The notes: a model not told the origin generated them from the letters alone. Shown: positions 1 to 12,400, counted from the stretch's first letter. The stretch: DNA of 64,000 nt from Antedon mediterranea (GCF_964355755.1 NC_092675.1:14833312-14897311); one strand, 5' to 3'. Made by a program: numbers and translations.

Positions 1-625
1 TTTTGAAAAATTTTACAAAAGGTGAAAGGGTCATGGTCAAGGGTTATATGAACAAACACAAATAGGTACTTGTATCTCTGCAACCACTGGTCGCAGCAAG
101 TCAATTTTATTCTCAAAATGTTGAGAAGGCATCGTAAAAACTTCAATTTGGTATCAAATTGTTGGAAATAAACATATTTACATTCATTCTAACAGAAAAT
201 TTTGTGAAAAGATGATCAGAAATACTATTAATTACTATTAATTAGTTTCAAACTAAAAACATACCTCCATACAACTTATTCTTATATAAATGTTATACTG
301 ATGCTTTAAATGGTTTCATTATAGGAATTACAACAAATCCTTTACTGTTTGTAATTGTACTTTTGCTTATAATAATGCTAGAAAATATTGTTGACCCCTG
401 AGGATGATCAAACATCGATAGAAACGTCAAACTCAACAGTTCTTTTCAGAATGCTAGAAATAACTTACCGTATTTATCCGAATAAAGGCCCCGTTCACAG
501 GGGTGTTTAGGGGGAAGGGGTGTTTATACGGTGGAGGCGTTTATTTTTTTTTTTTGTATAATATGGTAACATGTATAATCAAATAAATACACCCTAGATA
601 TAAAAAAAATACAACACAATTAAAA
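1..625 (+). repeat. Dispersed repeat, left arm of an inverted pair
   Basis: This stretch matches the reverse complement of about 8230-8960 at roughly 80-85% by eye. Both share CCGTATTTATCC-type AATAAA/GGCC sequence, the GATCAAACAT...GAAACGTC motif and the tract that reads TNPLLFVIV. The arms flank the HINE nest at 638-7294. No protein family was recognised. The left end runs off the window. Confidence 0.8.
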
Positions 626-637
626 TCGTAATAAGAA

Positions 638-2096
638 CTAGAATTTAATTCGTCACTTTGACAAATTATAGGTGATCATTTTTATCATTTTAATGAAATT
701 AACATTTTTTAAACATGCACGTACGTTAACATACGATCGTAAAAAGCTGATGTACGCCATCCTATGACATGATGCATATACACTTCTAGTGCTGAGTTGT
801 ACCTATTATGTGTCATATACAATATGTACAGTATATACTGTATATCTATATACAGTGTAGCATAGGTGAAATTACGGGACCCACATCATGATCAAATTTT
901 TTGGTATGATGGAATTATCAAAATAAACTCGAAGATGACAATTTCGTAAGATAATGAATTGAGCAAATAAATATAAGGATTGGAAGAGAATTTGACACGT
1001 AGAAGCGCAATGCGCGCTCTTTGAAATTTGTATAACTTTGACTAAAGAAATTTAAAAACAACGTTTTAACTTCAACTGGCCATATGATAACATCACAACA
1101 TCCGATAGGCTTAATTTTTATATGAATTCAAATCTACATTTTATCAGCTTTCATAATAAGTTATAATCTTCAAGGTCACCTTTAATTCTGAAGAGCTATA
1201 AGATATTCAAATGTATGGTGTAGCTGAAATTACACGACCTAGGTTATTCAAGTCTTTCCGCGTGATGACGTCATCAAAATAAAAATGTTGACAACTCATG
1301 AGAAAGATAATTATTTGAGCCAAGCACAAAAGATAAAAATTACTAATTTTTAAATTGAAGTGGCCATTTGTTGACGTCATACCATTTTGTACGTCTAATG
1401 TGTACATGAATATGTATCTACAACCCAATGGCTTCCCGAATTAGTTAAAAAAATTGGGGTCACCTGCCATTCTGAAGAGTTATATTCATTTTAAAAAGGC
1501 CTTATTTTTCACCATTTTCATCACTTTGATGCAATTAATTTGCGCATTTTGTCATTTTTAACCTGCTCGTATAGCGTTATTTTAAGTCGGAACTGACTCA
1601 AATTTGGTGAATGTACTAAGGATGGTGAGTAGAATGAGATTTGTAAAAACAAATTCATATTTTTTACCCTTTTTAAGTATCGCGCACGCAAATTTTTTTT
1701 TTTGCGCAGTAATTTTTTGAAACACGCAAATGGCCTAATTCATGCTCTAAATTGATCAAAACTTAATTTTGAGCGTTTTAAATTTTTAACGCGCGATTTC
1801 ACGCGCATGACCCTACGTACGTTTTTATTTGCTAATATTTTTACCCTTGACCTGAAGTTTACGTGTAGTGAATTTCATTAATATGTGATAATGAATTATG
1901 GAGATATCATTGATAATGTGATTTTGCAAAATGGCGTATAAATGACGTCACGGATGAGTGATCACGCTGGAAAGCTTATTAGGATTAAGTTATATTATTT
2001 GAAAGATATTCTGAAATTTTGGTGATCATTGACATTAAACTTTCTGAGAAAATTGTTACACAAAATAGTGTACAGAAACAATAAAAAGAAAAAAAA
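638..2096 (-). mobile_element. B-class HINE, 3' end and body (outer element of nest I)
   Basis: On the minus strand this ends with ATGATCACCTATAATT, a hairpin (AATTTGTCA / TGACGAATT), AAATT and CTAG at 638, then T. The body starts next to the G-class 3' end at 2097 with the B-type TTGTTTCTGTACAC start. Its 5' palindrome is displaced to 7264-7294 by the G and A insertions. It holds the shared TGACGTCAT/TATGGCCA modules and no coding capacity. Plus-strand bodies at 25122, 36127 and 41016 are the same family. Confidence 0.85.
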
Positions 2097-5026
2097 CTAG
2101 ATTTGAACTCGTCATTTTGACGAGTTCGGGTTATCCGCGCGACAAACGCCACATGCACATACTTTAAACTATATGAACTTCGACAATTATTATGCCAATG
2201 AACTGAATTGTACCTATTTTGTAGCATACAGCATATTACAGTGTTTACAGAATACACTGTATGTTATATACAGTGTAGCATAGACGAAATTACGAGACCC
2301 ATCTTTTAAATCCAATTATTAACACGATGACGTCATCAAATTGGAATATAAAGATAACAATTTTAGAAGATAATTATCTAAATAATTACATTAATACAAA
2401 TTTGAAGAATTTTGGGCACGTGAAAGTGAGATGCGCTCTCGTTTAAACGCAATGAACTTTTACGCAAGAGATGAAAATATGACCTTTTTAATTCAACTGC
2501 CCATATAATGACGTCACAACATCTGATTGGCAAAATATTCACATGAATTTGTATCTACAATCCAATAGCTTCCAGAAAACGTTTTAATCATGATTATCAC
2601 TTTTTATTCTGCCGAGCTATAACAGATTGAAACTTACTGTAAAGATGAAAATAGGTGAACCACGTTATTTACATATTTAGACATTATGAATCATAAAAAT
2701 TAAAATATTTTTAAATCATGCGAAAGATAGTTGATTGACCTAGACAGTATTAAAATATACTAGATGGTACGCTCGCTTCGCTTGCGTACCATCTAGGTCG
2801 TGCCCACAGATGGTTCTCGAATACATAATAATTTCAGCGTTAAAAAACTGGCGATTTCAAATGTACGTACGGCAGGACAATAATACATGTCGTGTACAGG
2901 AACGAATAAATAGACACTGTGATTTATGTACTCAACTAAAATTAGCATCCTATTACTTCCGAAAGAGAAACTTGTCACAAAATAAGACCAATTGTTTAAG
3001 TCAAATTTAAACAAACTTAATTTGTGTTTTGTATGTAACATTAGGGTTGAGGGATGGGGAAGAGGATGGGTGCAAAGAGGAACAATGTTAAAATATATTC
3101 TTTATCCATTTAGTAACGAAATATTAATTGCTTTCATGTTTTACAAATAATATACCACTAAACACAGTAAAACATTGCGATGTAATACTTTGTTGAAACC
3201 GTCACCGTCCTAGTCGATTGAAATAGTACAGCACATGTAACGATACACCACTACGACGTGTATATGTTTATAATATAATGTAAAACAATTTGTGAAAACC
3301 ACCTCTATTCGGGGAAAATCATAAATTCGATTTAATCGTCAATAAATATTAAATTATCTAACTCAACTTAATTAGTAGGCCTAATGGTTTTCAATTGTTT
3401 CTTAGAGCCAATTCATACTTAAGTTGGTTCCTACCCTACCCACCAAAGTTGTTCTGCGTTTAGGGCATGTGATGTACCGTAGGCCTATTCTCTACTGGTT
3501 TTACAACGCTACTCATGCCAGTGAGGGAAAGGTGATGATGTGGGTGGTTTAACTGCAATAATAAAGATTTGTACATAATATACGGCGAATGAAAACGCTA
3601 GCTCATTATCCCTTTAAAAAAAAATTATATCCAACCTCTGCAGCACAGATTGAAAACAAAAATGGATCGAATTTCGAGTATACAGTACTGTACTTGCCTT
3701 TACGACGCCTGAGGGAATAGACACTTGTGAAACAGAGATTGGAATGTTCCATTCATCGCAAATCAATACATTTGTATAATCGTATATTAAATCTATCAAA
3801 ATAGTATTTTTTAAAGAAAATCGGCCTGTCTTCAACATTATGATGCTGTACTCTAGCTGTTCAACCAGTTTTCAGCTATTAAAAACAATTATCGTAGGAG
3901 GAGATAGGAAAATGCGAAGCCTCCTCGTATTTTTGTGGCGGGTATTTTTCAAGATGGACATCCATTAGACAGTGTATACCACGATCGGAAAACACCCCTA
4001 TTTGGGGCAAATCGTTGAACCTAAATTCGTTTTAATCGTCAATAACTAATTACCTAACTCAATTTAATTAGTAAACAGGGTTACATCAGATGGTTAAAAT
4101 CAGTACCGAAAGTATGAACCAACTTTATATACCATCGAGTAGAAATTCTAGAAATAAACCGAGATTTACCGAATTTTGCCCTTACGTAAATTTATATATA
4201 GATGAGGAAATGGAATACGTATAAGCGATATGCGCTCTATTTAATATAATGAGCAATAGCGAAACAGTCAAAAATCCAATATTTTACATTCGTGTGGCCA
4301 TACGATGACGTCATAACATCCGAGGGGTAAATATTCTGCATGAATTCATATCTACAACATATCTGCTTACATATTAAATTAAAAAAATTGGGGGTAACGG
4401 TTGATCCTGAGGAGCTATAATAGATTCAAAGTAGGCATAATTTTGACAATATTTTGTCACTTTTGCAACTAAAACGCACGCAAATTGTCTAAATCAACGT
4501 GTTCGTATGAGGTCATTTTAATTTGAAATGATGTCGATCTTTTTTAAAATGACTAGGAAAGACTGTAAAATTATAATTCAAGAGAAAAACACATGATTTT
4601 TATGCTCCGTGCGCACCTTACGCGTAATTTTTTTCGCGCGCGTGGGAATTTTTGACATGCTCAAAATGTCATGATCAGCGTAGAAAGTTGATTAGAAATA
4701 AATTTTGCGCATTTTGAAATTTTAAATGCGCGTGCGCGCGTAACTTCTTGTACAACAGGCCATTTTTAATCCATAGAAAATTGACCCATGATATGAATTA
4801 TAATTTTATTAAGTTTCATGAAACAATATTTGTTGGTTCTAAAGTTATGATCAGTTATAGAAATTCATAAAATCGCGCGTAACTTACGCAACGCGGATCT
4901 GACATCGTCCAAAAGCTTGGCTGCACATCTACACTTCAATGTCAATCTTTTTACCAAGTTATACAAAGTTATGTTCACAAGCAATAGAGATATGCTGGTC
5001 ACAAAAATCCGGGAAAGAAAGAAGAA
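2097..5026 (-). mobile_element. G-class HINE, 3' end and body (middle element of nest I)
   Basis: The minus-strand 3' end reads GCGGATAACC, then a hairpin (AACTCGTCA / TGACGAGTT), CAAAT and CTAG at 2097, then T. The body start at about 5026 has the G-specific TTTCTTTCCCGGATTTTTG, as at 27790. Its 5' palindrome GGTTATCC...GGATAACC is at 7209-7238. A canonical Helitron is inserted at 2760-4202. Confidence 0.85.
2760..4202 (-). mobile_element. Canonical non-autonomous Helitron
   Basis: The 5' end (minus strand, 4202) is TCTATATATAAATTTACG and is preceded by A. The 3' end is a long hairpin, GATGGTACGC...GCGTACCATC, leading into CTAG at 2760 and followed by T. 5' TC, 3' hairpin-CTRR and A/T target are the textbook Helitron signature. 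Removing it rejoins the host G-class sequence as CCTCA/TATATTTTAAT, matching the other copies. It is 1443 bp. It contains a degenerate internal direct repeat (about 3295-3385 and 3980-4075, sharing TTTAATCGTCAATAA). No Rep/helicase frame was seen. Confidence 0.85.
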
Positions 5027-7164
5027 CTAGACATGAAACTCGTCACTTTGACGAGTTAGTTATCCGCTCGACAAACGCCACGTGCACGTCATACGTTGGA
5101 ATGTTGCACACAGAAAAATATTATGGCATTATGACCTGAACTGAAGAATATGATATGTTGTTAGTGCTAAATCCTGTCTATTTTGTGTCATATAGTATAT
5201 ACATTTTAAAGTACACAGTATAATCTGTATACACGTAATTTAAATTTTTAGGCATGGATGATGTCCCCGGGGGGGGGGGGGGTCACTTGTATATAAACCA
5301 AACGGGGGGGTGCAGCAGCCACTTCAAGACATGAGGCACTTGCGCTACCTGTTTTACTGAAAAATACTACGGACTTGAACTACCATTTACCAAAATCCAG
5401 TGTTTTCTAAAAAGACGGCAGAAACAAGGCCTCGCCAGACAGAGAGGGCGCAATATTTGTACTGGTTCCCAGCATGATCTGCGCATGGCCAAAGATACCG
5501 TTCATGGAAAAATCAGGAACGTATTTTGAAAGTTTATCGCGCATTGACACGGGGTGCATGACGACGATATCAAGAGTGGTCACAGTTGAATGATTTTGTC
5601 CTAGGCTGGATGTTTCGTGTTCTTCTGCTGATGCGAAAACTCTAGGCCTATTCAAAGGTATTTAGCGATAGGCCCCGCGATGGGCTTATAGCATCCAGTA
5701 TGCTAAAATACCTGCAAAATTTGGCGATAAATCGTGACATTTTGACACGGGTGGGCGGGCTAGGGGCTTAAACTACTAATTTCACCCTGTCATTTCCCAC
5801 ACTTGTGCTACCAACTCTTCATATTTTCCCACACTTGTGCTACCAGGCCCTCGAAAATATACCCGTAAATGCGGCACCTCCCCGTATGGAAATATTTAAG
5901 AGTGACCCCCCCGGGATGATGTCATAAAAATTAAATATTTTTAACACATGCATAAGATAGTTGATTGACCTAGACAATATTAAAAGCTCGGAGAAAAAGG
6001 AATACAGATAAGCATGATGCGCTCCATTTAATGTGATGAGCAATAAACGAAAGAGACAAAAATCATATATTTTACATTCGTGTGGCCATACGATGATGTC
6101 ACAATGTCCGGTTAGCCATATTGATTAATGATCCGATATCTACAACTCATCACCTTCCAGAATATGTTTAGTAAAAAAAAGTTTGCCTCGTAGTTTAGAA
6201 TCTATGATTGTTTAAAAAAAGGCATAATTTTGACGAATTTTTGAATTTTTTCATTAAAAACACGCACAAATTGTATAATTCGACGTGCTCGTATGACATA
6301 ATTTTAAGTCTAAATTGTTTTAAAATTTGATAAAATTACTATAAAAGGCTGGAAAAACATAATTCACGCAAAAAAAGATGTTTTTAGCGCTACGTGCGCA
6401 AAATTGTTCGCGCGCGTGGGAATTTTTGACATGCTCAAAATGTCATGATCAGCGTAGAAAGTTGATTAGAAATTCATTTTGCGCATTTTAAATTTTAAAT
6501 GCGCGTGCGCGCGTATCTTCGTGTAAAACATGCTATTTTTAGTGCACAAAAAGTTAGCGCAAGATATAAATTAAACTTTTGCTAAGTTTCAACATAAATT
6601 GTTATTTGGTTTTCAATCTATGTTAAATACGGGAAATTCATAAAATCACGCGTAAGTCACGTTACGCATTTCTGACGTCATTCACAATAGTAGGTGCACA
6701 ACTTCACGTGAATGCCCATATGTTGACAAAGTTATGAAATGTTATGTTTACACATTTTTGATATAAGCGAGACACAAAAATAGAGGAGAAATGCGCGTGT
6801 GCGCGTAACGTCTTGTAAAATATGGCATTTTTAATCCACTAAAAGTTTGCCCTTGATATGACTTAAATTTTCAGAAAGTGTCAAAACAAAATTATGCTTA
6901 GTTTTTAGCCTATGATCAATCATAAAAAATCATAAAATCGCACGTAAGTCACGTTGCGCAACTCTGACGTCATTCAAAAATAGGAGGTGCACAACTTCAC
7001 GTAAATGCCCATATGTTGACAAAGTTATAAAATGTTATATTTACAAGTTTTTGAGATACGCGAGACACAAAAATGGAGGAGAAAGAAAGAAGAATAATAT
7101 AAAGAAAAAAAAAAAAAAGATCCAGGACGATTACAAGGAGTTATCCGCTACTAAGCGGATAACT
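5027..7164 (-). mobile_element. A-class HINE (innermost element of nest I)
   Basis: The minus-strand 5' palindrome AGTTATCCGC...GCGGATAACT is at 7139-7164, preceded by TT. The 3' end has GCGGATAACT, a hairpin, TCATGT and CTAG at 5027, then T. It belongs to a subfamily with a tandem-duplicated module of about 300 bp at its 5' side (about 6480-6785 and 6785-7075), also seen at 37.7-38.4 kb. A MULE-like element sits at 5266-5914. Confidence 0.85.
5266..5914. mobile_element. MULE-like TIR element with 9-bp target duplication
   Basis: It is flanked by GATGATGTC at 5257-5265 and 5915-5923. The ends are inverted G/C runs followed by GTCAC (CCCGGGGG...GTCACTTG at the left, GTGACCCCCCCGG at the right). 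The interior is far more GC-rich than the host HINE and unrelated to it. An 82-codon open frame (5407-5655, minus) begins MNRPRVFASAEEH and has a balanced composition; I do not recognise it. The 9-bp duplication suggests Mutator-type transposition. The interior could be a captured host exon. Confidence 0.75.
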
Positions 7165-7208
7165 AATAACAAAGAAGATGAAAAAAAAAAGATATTTACA
7201 ATCACATG

Positions 7209-7238
7209 GGTTATCCTGCAACTAAGTTGCGGATAACC
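7209..7238 (-). mobile_element. G-class HINE 5' palindrome (belongs to 2097-5026)
   Basis: Reading the minus strand, GGTTATCCGCAA...TTGCAGGATAACC forms a near-perfect hairpin preceded by TT. It lies between the A and B palindromes, as expected if an A element inserted just inside the G element's 5' end. Confidence 0.8.
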
Positions 7239-7263
7239 AATAAAGATTTCATACAATAACAAT

Positions 7264-7294
7264 AGGTGATCATTTAGATTCTAAATGATCACCT
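7264..7294 (-). mobile_element. B-class HINE 5' palindrome (belongs to 638-2096)
   Basis: AGGTGATCATTTAG...CTAAATGATCACCT is a perfect palindrome preceded by TT on the minus strand. It is the outermost 5' end of nest I and pairs by class with the outermost 3' end at 638. Confidence 0.82.
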
Positions 7295-7989
7295 AATGGA
7301 TTAAATACCTCCTTCTATCCGGGTGCAAGTACAATCATGATATTGAAAAGGTACTACAGTATAATAGACCAATTAATTGTCATCATTCTGTATGACACTG
7401 TTGTATAATATTTTTGAATGTCACCGACAAATTATACATATACACGTCTGTTCCCAGTGTACATAATAAAACAATATATATTTCTGGAGATCTCTTATCA
7501 ATACCACTAGAAACTTAGGTTTTTTTACTTTTTAAGTACTAAATGCATTGACAATAAAAGCATCAGAAGTGTATTTTAAAATCATGTTATAGATCATTAT
7601 AAAATCATACTACACACTACAGTACACAAGGGTGTTTTCAGGAAAGCTGGACATATTGTACAATAGTAATGAAACTATGTATTGGCATATATATATGCAA
7701 AAGACAGTGTTGATTTTTGACAAATTGTAGTCACAAACAAACAGATGATAGAATGAAGATCCATATGAACAATTGTGTAATCGTGTCTCATATAGTGTCT
7801 CAGGATAATGATGTGTCATTGTTTTATACCAATATACTGGCACCTGGAGAGGATTTGTTAAATGGAGTCTGTGACAGTGTCACTTTTATTCTAAAAGACA
7901 GAAACATTTTGTTACAGAAGCATAAAGAGGAAAATGCATCTAAAGTACCTTTTAATAGTGAGAAACGAATTATATATCATTATTAAAAT
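7295..7989. other. Unassigned intergenic stretch
   Basis: It is AT-rich. A plus-strand open frame of 89 codons (7717-7986, containing DNDVSLFYTNILAPGEDLLN) has an unremarkable composition and no family I recognise. No MFSD12-like terminal exon was found on the minus strand. Confidence 0.3.
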
Positions 7990-8229
7990 TAGAGTATTTA
8001 TTCAAATAAACACCCGCTTTGAATATAAGCCACCCTCAAATAAATGCTCACCCCTCCCTTCGATTTAAACTCCCCGCCACATGCATGCACAAATAAGGCC
8101 ATATGTATGTCTGCAGTCGCGTGCTCAAATTTGAGTTAGTGTTTACCGACCAACCGACCGACATAGTGAGCTGTAGAGCACATTTCAATGACTACCATAA
8201 TCTACAATTTACCAAGCATTTTGTATCAC

Positions 8230-8960
8230 TTTTTGATATTAATTGTGCTGTATTTTTTTTATATCTGCTGTAGGTAGTATTTATTTGATTATACACGTTA
8301 CCATATTACACCCAAAAAAATAAAAATAAATGCTCCCCTAAAAACCCTTCTGACCAATAAATGCCCGGGCCGTTTATTAGATTAAATTTGGTAAGTTACT
8401 TCTAGCATTCTGAAAAGAATTCTGCTGAGCTCGACGTTTCAATCAAAATGTTTGATCGTCCTCGGGGGTCAACAATACTTTCTAGCATTATTATAAGCAA
8501 AAATACAATTACAAACAGTAAAGGATTTGTTTTCAATCCTATAATGAAACAATTTAAAGCATAAGTTATTGCATATACATTACTGTCCAAGGATAAGTTT
8601 TTTGTTTGAAACAATAACATTAGTAATTAATAGTATTTCTGGTCATCAGTTTTAAACACATTTTCTATTAGAATGAATGTAAATAAATGTTTATTTCGAG
8701 CAATTTGGGACCAGGACCAGTACTTACAGCGATATGAAGATGCCCTGGTATGTGGGTCAAAGGTCAGAAATGGCATTTCCGGTCATTTTTGACTGAAATG
8801 TTCCATTAGGCTGAATATAAATGCATGCATTAGTCTGAACATTTTGAGACCAACATTGACTTGCTGCTACCAGTGGTTGCCGAGATACAAGTAGCTATTT
8901 ATAGTTGTTCGTATAACCCTTGACCCTGACTCTTTGACCTTTTGTAACATTTTTCAAAAT
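8230..8960 (-). repeat. Dispersed repeat, right arm of an inverted pair
   Basis: The reverse complement aligns to 1-625. A minus-strand frame (8402-8620) includes FIIGLKTNPLLFVIVFLLII, and the left copy keeps a nearly identical stretch. The motif that ends GAAACGTC(G/A)A is common at the tails of metazoan retroelements, but no catalytic domain is present. 7990-8230 adds AATAAA/GGCC-rich and TGTTTACCGACCAACC repeats, the latter also at 42850. Confidence 0.75.
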
Positions 8961-9200
8961 GTGTAACAAATAACAAAATGTATATTTCGAACAATTTAAG
9001 ACCAAATTAAAGTGTCTACGACCAGTAGTTACGGAGATACATATATGCCCTGGGTTGTGGGTCACCGGTCATTTTTGACTGAAATGTCCCATTAGACTGA
9101 ATATAAATGTATACCTACTAATCAATTTGAGACAATACCTTACTGTGACCAGTGGTTGTTGAGATTTAAGGACATGTTGGTGTTTGGTATTATAACCTTT
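8690..9200. repeat. Degenerate tandem repeat, unit about 140 x 2
   Basis: Two long units (8690-8965 and 8970-9200) share GGTCATTTTTGACTGAAATG, CATTAG(A/G)CTGAATATAAATG and CCAGTGGTTG..GAGAT. Half-units resemble one another through GAGACCA...ACCAGTGGTTG. The array continues the right arm of the inverted pair. Confidence 0.65.
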
Positions 9201-9388
9201 CACCCTAAATTCTCTGGACTTAAAAGTGCATGAAAGTTGATCTACTGTAGCTACTAGAGTAATATTGTTAATGTTTATACTGTTGATGTTAAATATTTTT
9301 AAATAATTAAAATCTTATTGATACTCTGATATAAAAAAACAATAAATTTCAGTTTAGTTCACTTTGTCACTGTAAGGGAAAACAATAC

Positions 9389-9483
9389 CTGCATGGATGA
9401 AACTGTTGTATAACTGCAATTACAATTCCATTTGACAACTTGTCTGTAAAGCTCATTGCTCCATACACAAATGCACCACTCTC
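9389..9483 (-). CDS. MFSD12: MFSD12 exon 9 (last exon found)
   Basis: It encodes [20 protein letters not shown] to QQFHPC plus AG, then a GTATTG donor. The family needs one further exon for helix 12. None is recognisable in 7.3-9.4 kb on this strand, where a dispersed repeat occupies 8230-9200. Confidence 0.9.
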
Positions 9484-12400
9484 CTTGAATAACAAAAGTA
9501 GAAATTACTCGCATTGTCATTGGATAAATCTGAGAGTTTAGAATTTAAAGCATCAATTCCAGAATCTTATACAATACCATGTAAATCTAAAACAATAAAA
9601 CCAATCTCCATTCTGCCACGTGACTCTGATGAACTGAAACTCCACTCCATCGGCTATAATAAATGTTAGACCCTTGATTCGAAAACACCTATTTTGGATA
9701 GGTAACCTCAAATAGAAGTAAAATTAAAATTAAAACACCCAAACAATTGAATACGCCTCAATCAGCTTTACCCTATTTGGACATCATCCCATAGACTCTT
9801 GTGGCCGGTTTTCCTCTTTGTCAGGTTGGTAGAGAATGGCGGAATCTTACATCTTAAAATGCCATGGATATTCTCGATACTTTCACTTCATCCTACAAGA
9901 ATACTCACCTTAAATTATACCTAGAGTATTATTACACAGTGAAAAGGTTAGCACCAACAAATAAATCATATATGATGGAGCCCTTCTTTTGTGCTAAAAC
10001 ATTGGTGGATGTACTAATGAATGAATTGTATGAAAATTTAATTTGAAAGATCGACTGAAATATTCTCTCCATGAAATGAATATAAAACATTCATTATTTG
10101 TTTTTTAAAACACCTACTGTGAATTGTATTTTTTTTTAAATGCGACTTAGTTTAGACTTTTTTGTGTAGAAGGAAGGCTAGGCCTAGAGCTGCTTTCTGC
10201 TTCATAGCAATACGAAAGAATGAGAAAAATGATCTAATCCTGTTTTTCACACCTAAAGCTTTTAATTCGGCAATAACTAGAAATTTTAAAAGCTTCTCGA
10301 CCCCGTCACAGGTAACAGACAAATCACCGGAAAATCACCATTTGGCCTGATGATACGCTCTGAATATGTTGTGAAATGTTGCTGTTTCAAAACAAGCAAG
10401 TCCAGCTGAGCAGATTTAATTGAATATCCACAGTACATTTTTGGTACGTCTAAAAAAATGTGAAGAAGGATTTGACCGCAGAGCGGCAGCAATTATAGAT
10501 GCCCCACTCTATAGATTGATCTTTATTGTTTATTCTTATATCTTCACCAACCAGTCTTTTTTTCCACACACAAGATAAAATACTCAAAATTTGTACAAAA
10601 AGGTGAACTTTCATATAGTACCATTCATTATCAATACTAGACAGTTTCCATACAGTGGAAATAATACCGAACAACACATGATATGTTAATTAATTATTGA
10701 GGGGCAAAAATACAGTCAAATTAGCAAATTCTGAAAGATAATAAAAACAAACTTACTGTATTAAGATTGATAAGGTCTGCTGTCATCGACAGTGATGTCA
10801 CTAAAACAGTGGAACCTCCAACTCCAAGTAGTACTGTAGGTATATATATGTATTTTCCATTGTGTATAAAATAAAAACATACACAGGCAACAAGAATAAG
10901 TAGTGCACCTATACCATATGTTATCTTAAGAAAAGTAAGAGAAACTGTGTTTAAGTTTTGAATTTTAATTCATACATTAAAAACATTTCTTGTAAGTTTA
11001 AGACCATTTTTGTTGTTGAAGAAAACATATGCCATCATTAATGATCTAAATATTAATGATCTGAAATATTATGGCATATTGTATGTTTGTATTTAATACA
11101 CTGTACTAGATTTTTGTTTCGATTAAACTGATCTGATTACAGTACAATGAATTTCTTTCTGTAAAGTGGATAAATGGCTAGATCAAATTACATTACATTT
11201 AATGGTTTATCAATGTTGATGATAACATTTGAATATTTGTTGTGAACCAAGTTCTATAGATACATACCTTCCTACCCAAATGGTCATTAACAAATTTGAC
11301 AAACACTGATGCCAGGAAACTGCTGACATACACGACTAATGGAATGATAGCAACTGAATCCTAAAAAAGGAATTAAAATTTAAATTATAATATAGGGTGC
11401 TCTGAATTTTCACACAAAGAACCTATAACACATTGAAAATGATGCATCAGAAGTACAATACATGATTGTAAAACATCTAATTCAATACCAGATTTGGTGG
11501 AAAAACTGAAAGTGTACTGTTTATAACACTCGTTTGTTTCTGAATTTTTTCTTTTCCTTTTGTTTTAAGAAATAAAAAAGAACAATGCATACATACTTTG
11601 TTTGATTGCAATGTTTCTAGAAGGTACATTGGAATGTAAACCTGAGAAATGTTCACCATCAACCTGGCACACATGTATATCATTGCAACCTATGGTAAAG
11701 AAAACAAAACTTACATGAAAAATGTAAACTATTGCACTATTTAACACTTTTGGTATCTATTGACACTTTTTAGCTGATCATTCATACTAAATGTTTAATA
11801 AATAGATATGAGACCTGATAAAATTGAATCTGTTTTAACCAACATCTCCATCTCATTGGCTTGCTTCTCTGATTATTTGCCTGGATTGACCGATTGCCAA
11901 TTGATGCATTTTCTCTTGTTCCTATATGAAATATACAAGAAAATACTAGTCCAATTCCAACCACTAAAAAGGACAATTCCTGAAATAAAGAAACAAGAAT
12001 GAATATTATACACATAAGCCAAGTGAAAATAGAATATTTCATATTCCACAGAATGATTTATTTGTTCCATTGCATGAGTATAAAACATTCATAATTTGTT
12101 TTTACACACTTACTTTTAACGAGAGGCAAAGGAAACGCAACTCCAATTTTGAATGAGGAGTAGAACAATTATAGATCAGTTTTCCATTGTGGATACAAGA
12201 ATGAATATGCATATAATATTTTTTATATATGAAACTTTGGGAGACAAGTCTCTTGGAGAGGACGGATAGCCACATAGCTGTAATAAAGCTAGTGGCTTAA
12301 TTAATCAGCCTCTGCTTTAACGAACCATGGATTAAAGAATAGAAGGATATGCATCGACGTGAGATCAAGGGTTCCTTGACTCTCGCCGACAGACCGCGGA

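Noticed and set aside
7051-7236. Lysine-rich 61-codon ORF
   Set aside because: It is a translation of the A-rich complement of the HINE leader's T-run.
8402-8620. Minus-strand ORF with a hydrophobic segment as the missing MFSD12 exon 10
   Set aside because: The sequence is part of a repeat also present at 1-470. In the phase required after exon 9 it reads unlike helix 12 and stops within 25 codons.
9350-9389. A downstream acceptor (CCCTTACAG) giving a short MFSD12 C-terminus with an early stop
   Set aside because: It would require an intron of about 14 nt and gives no family-like sequence.
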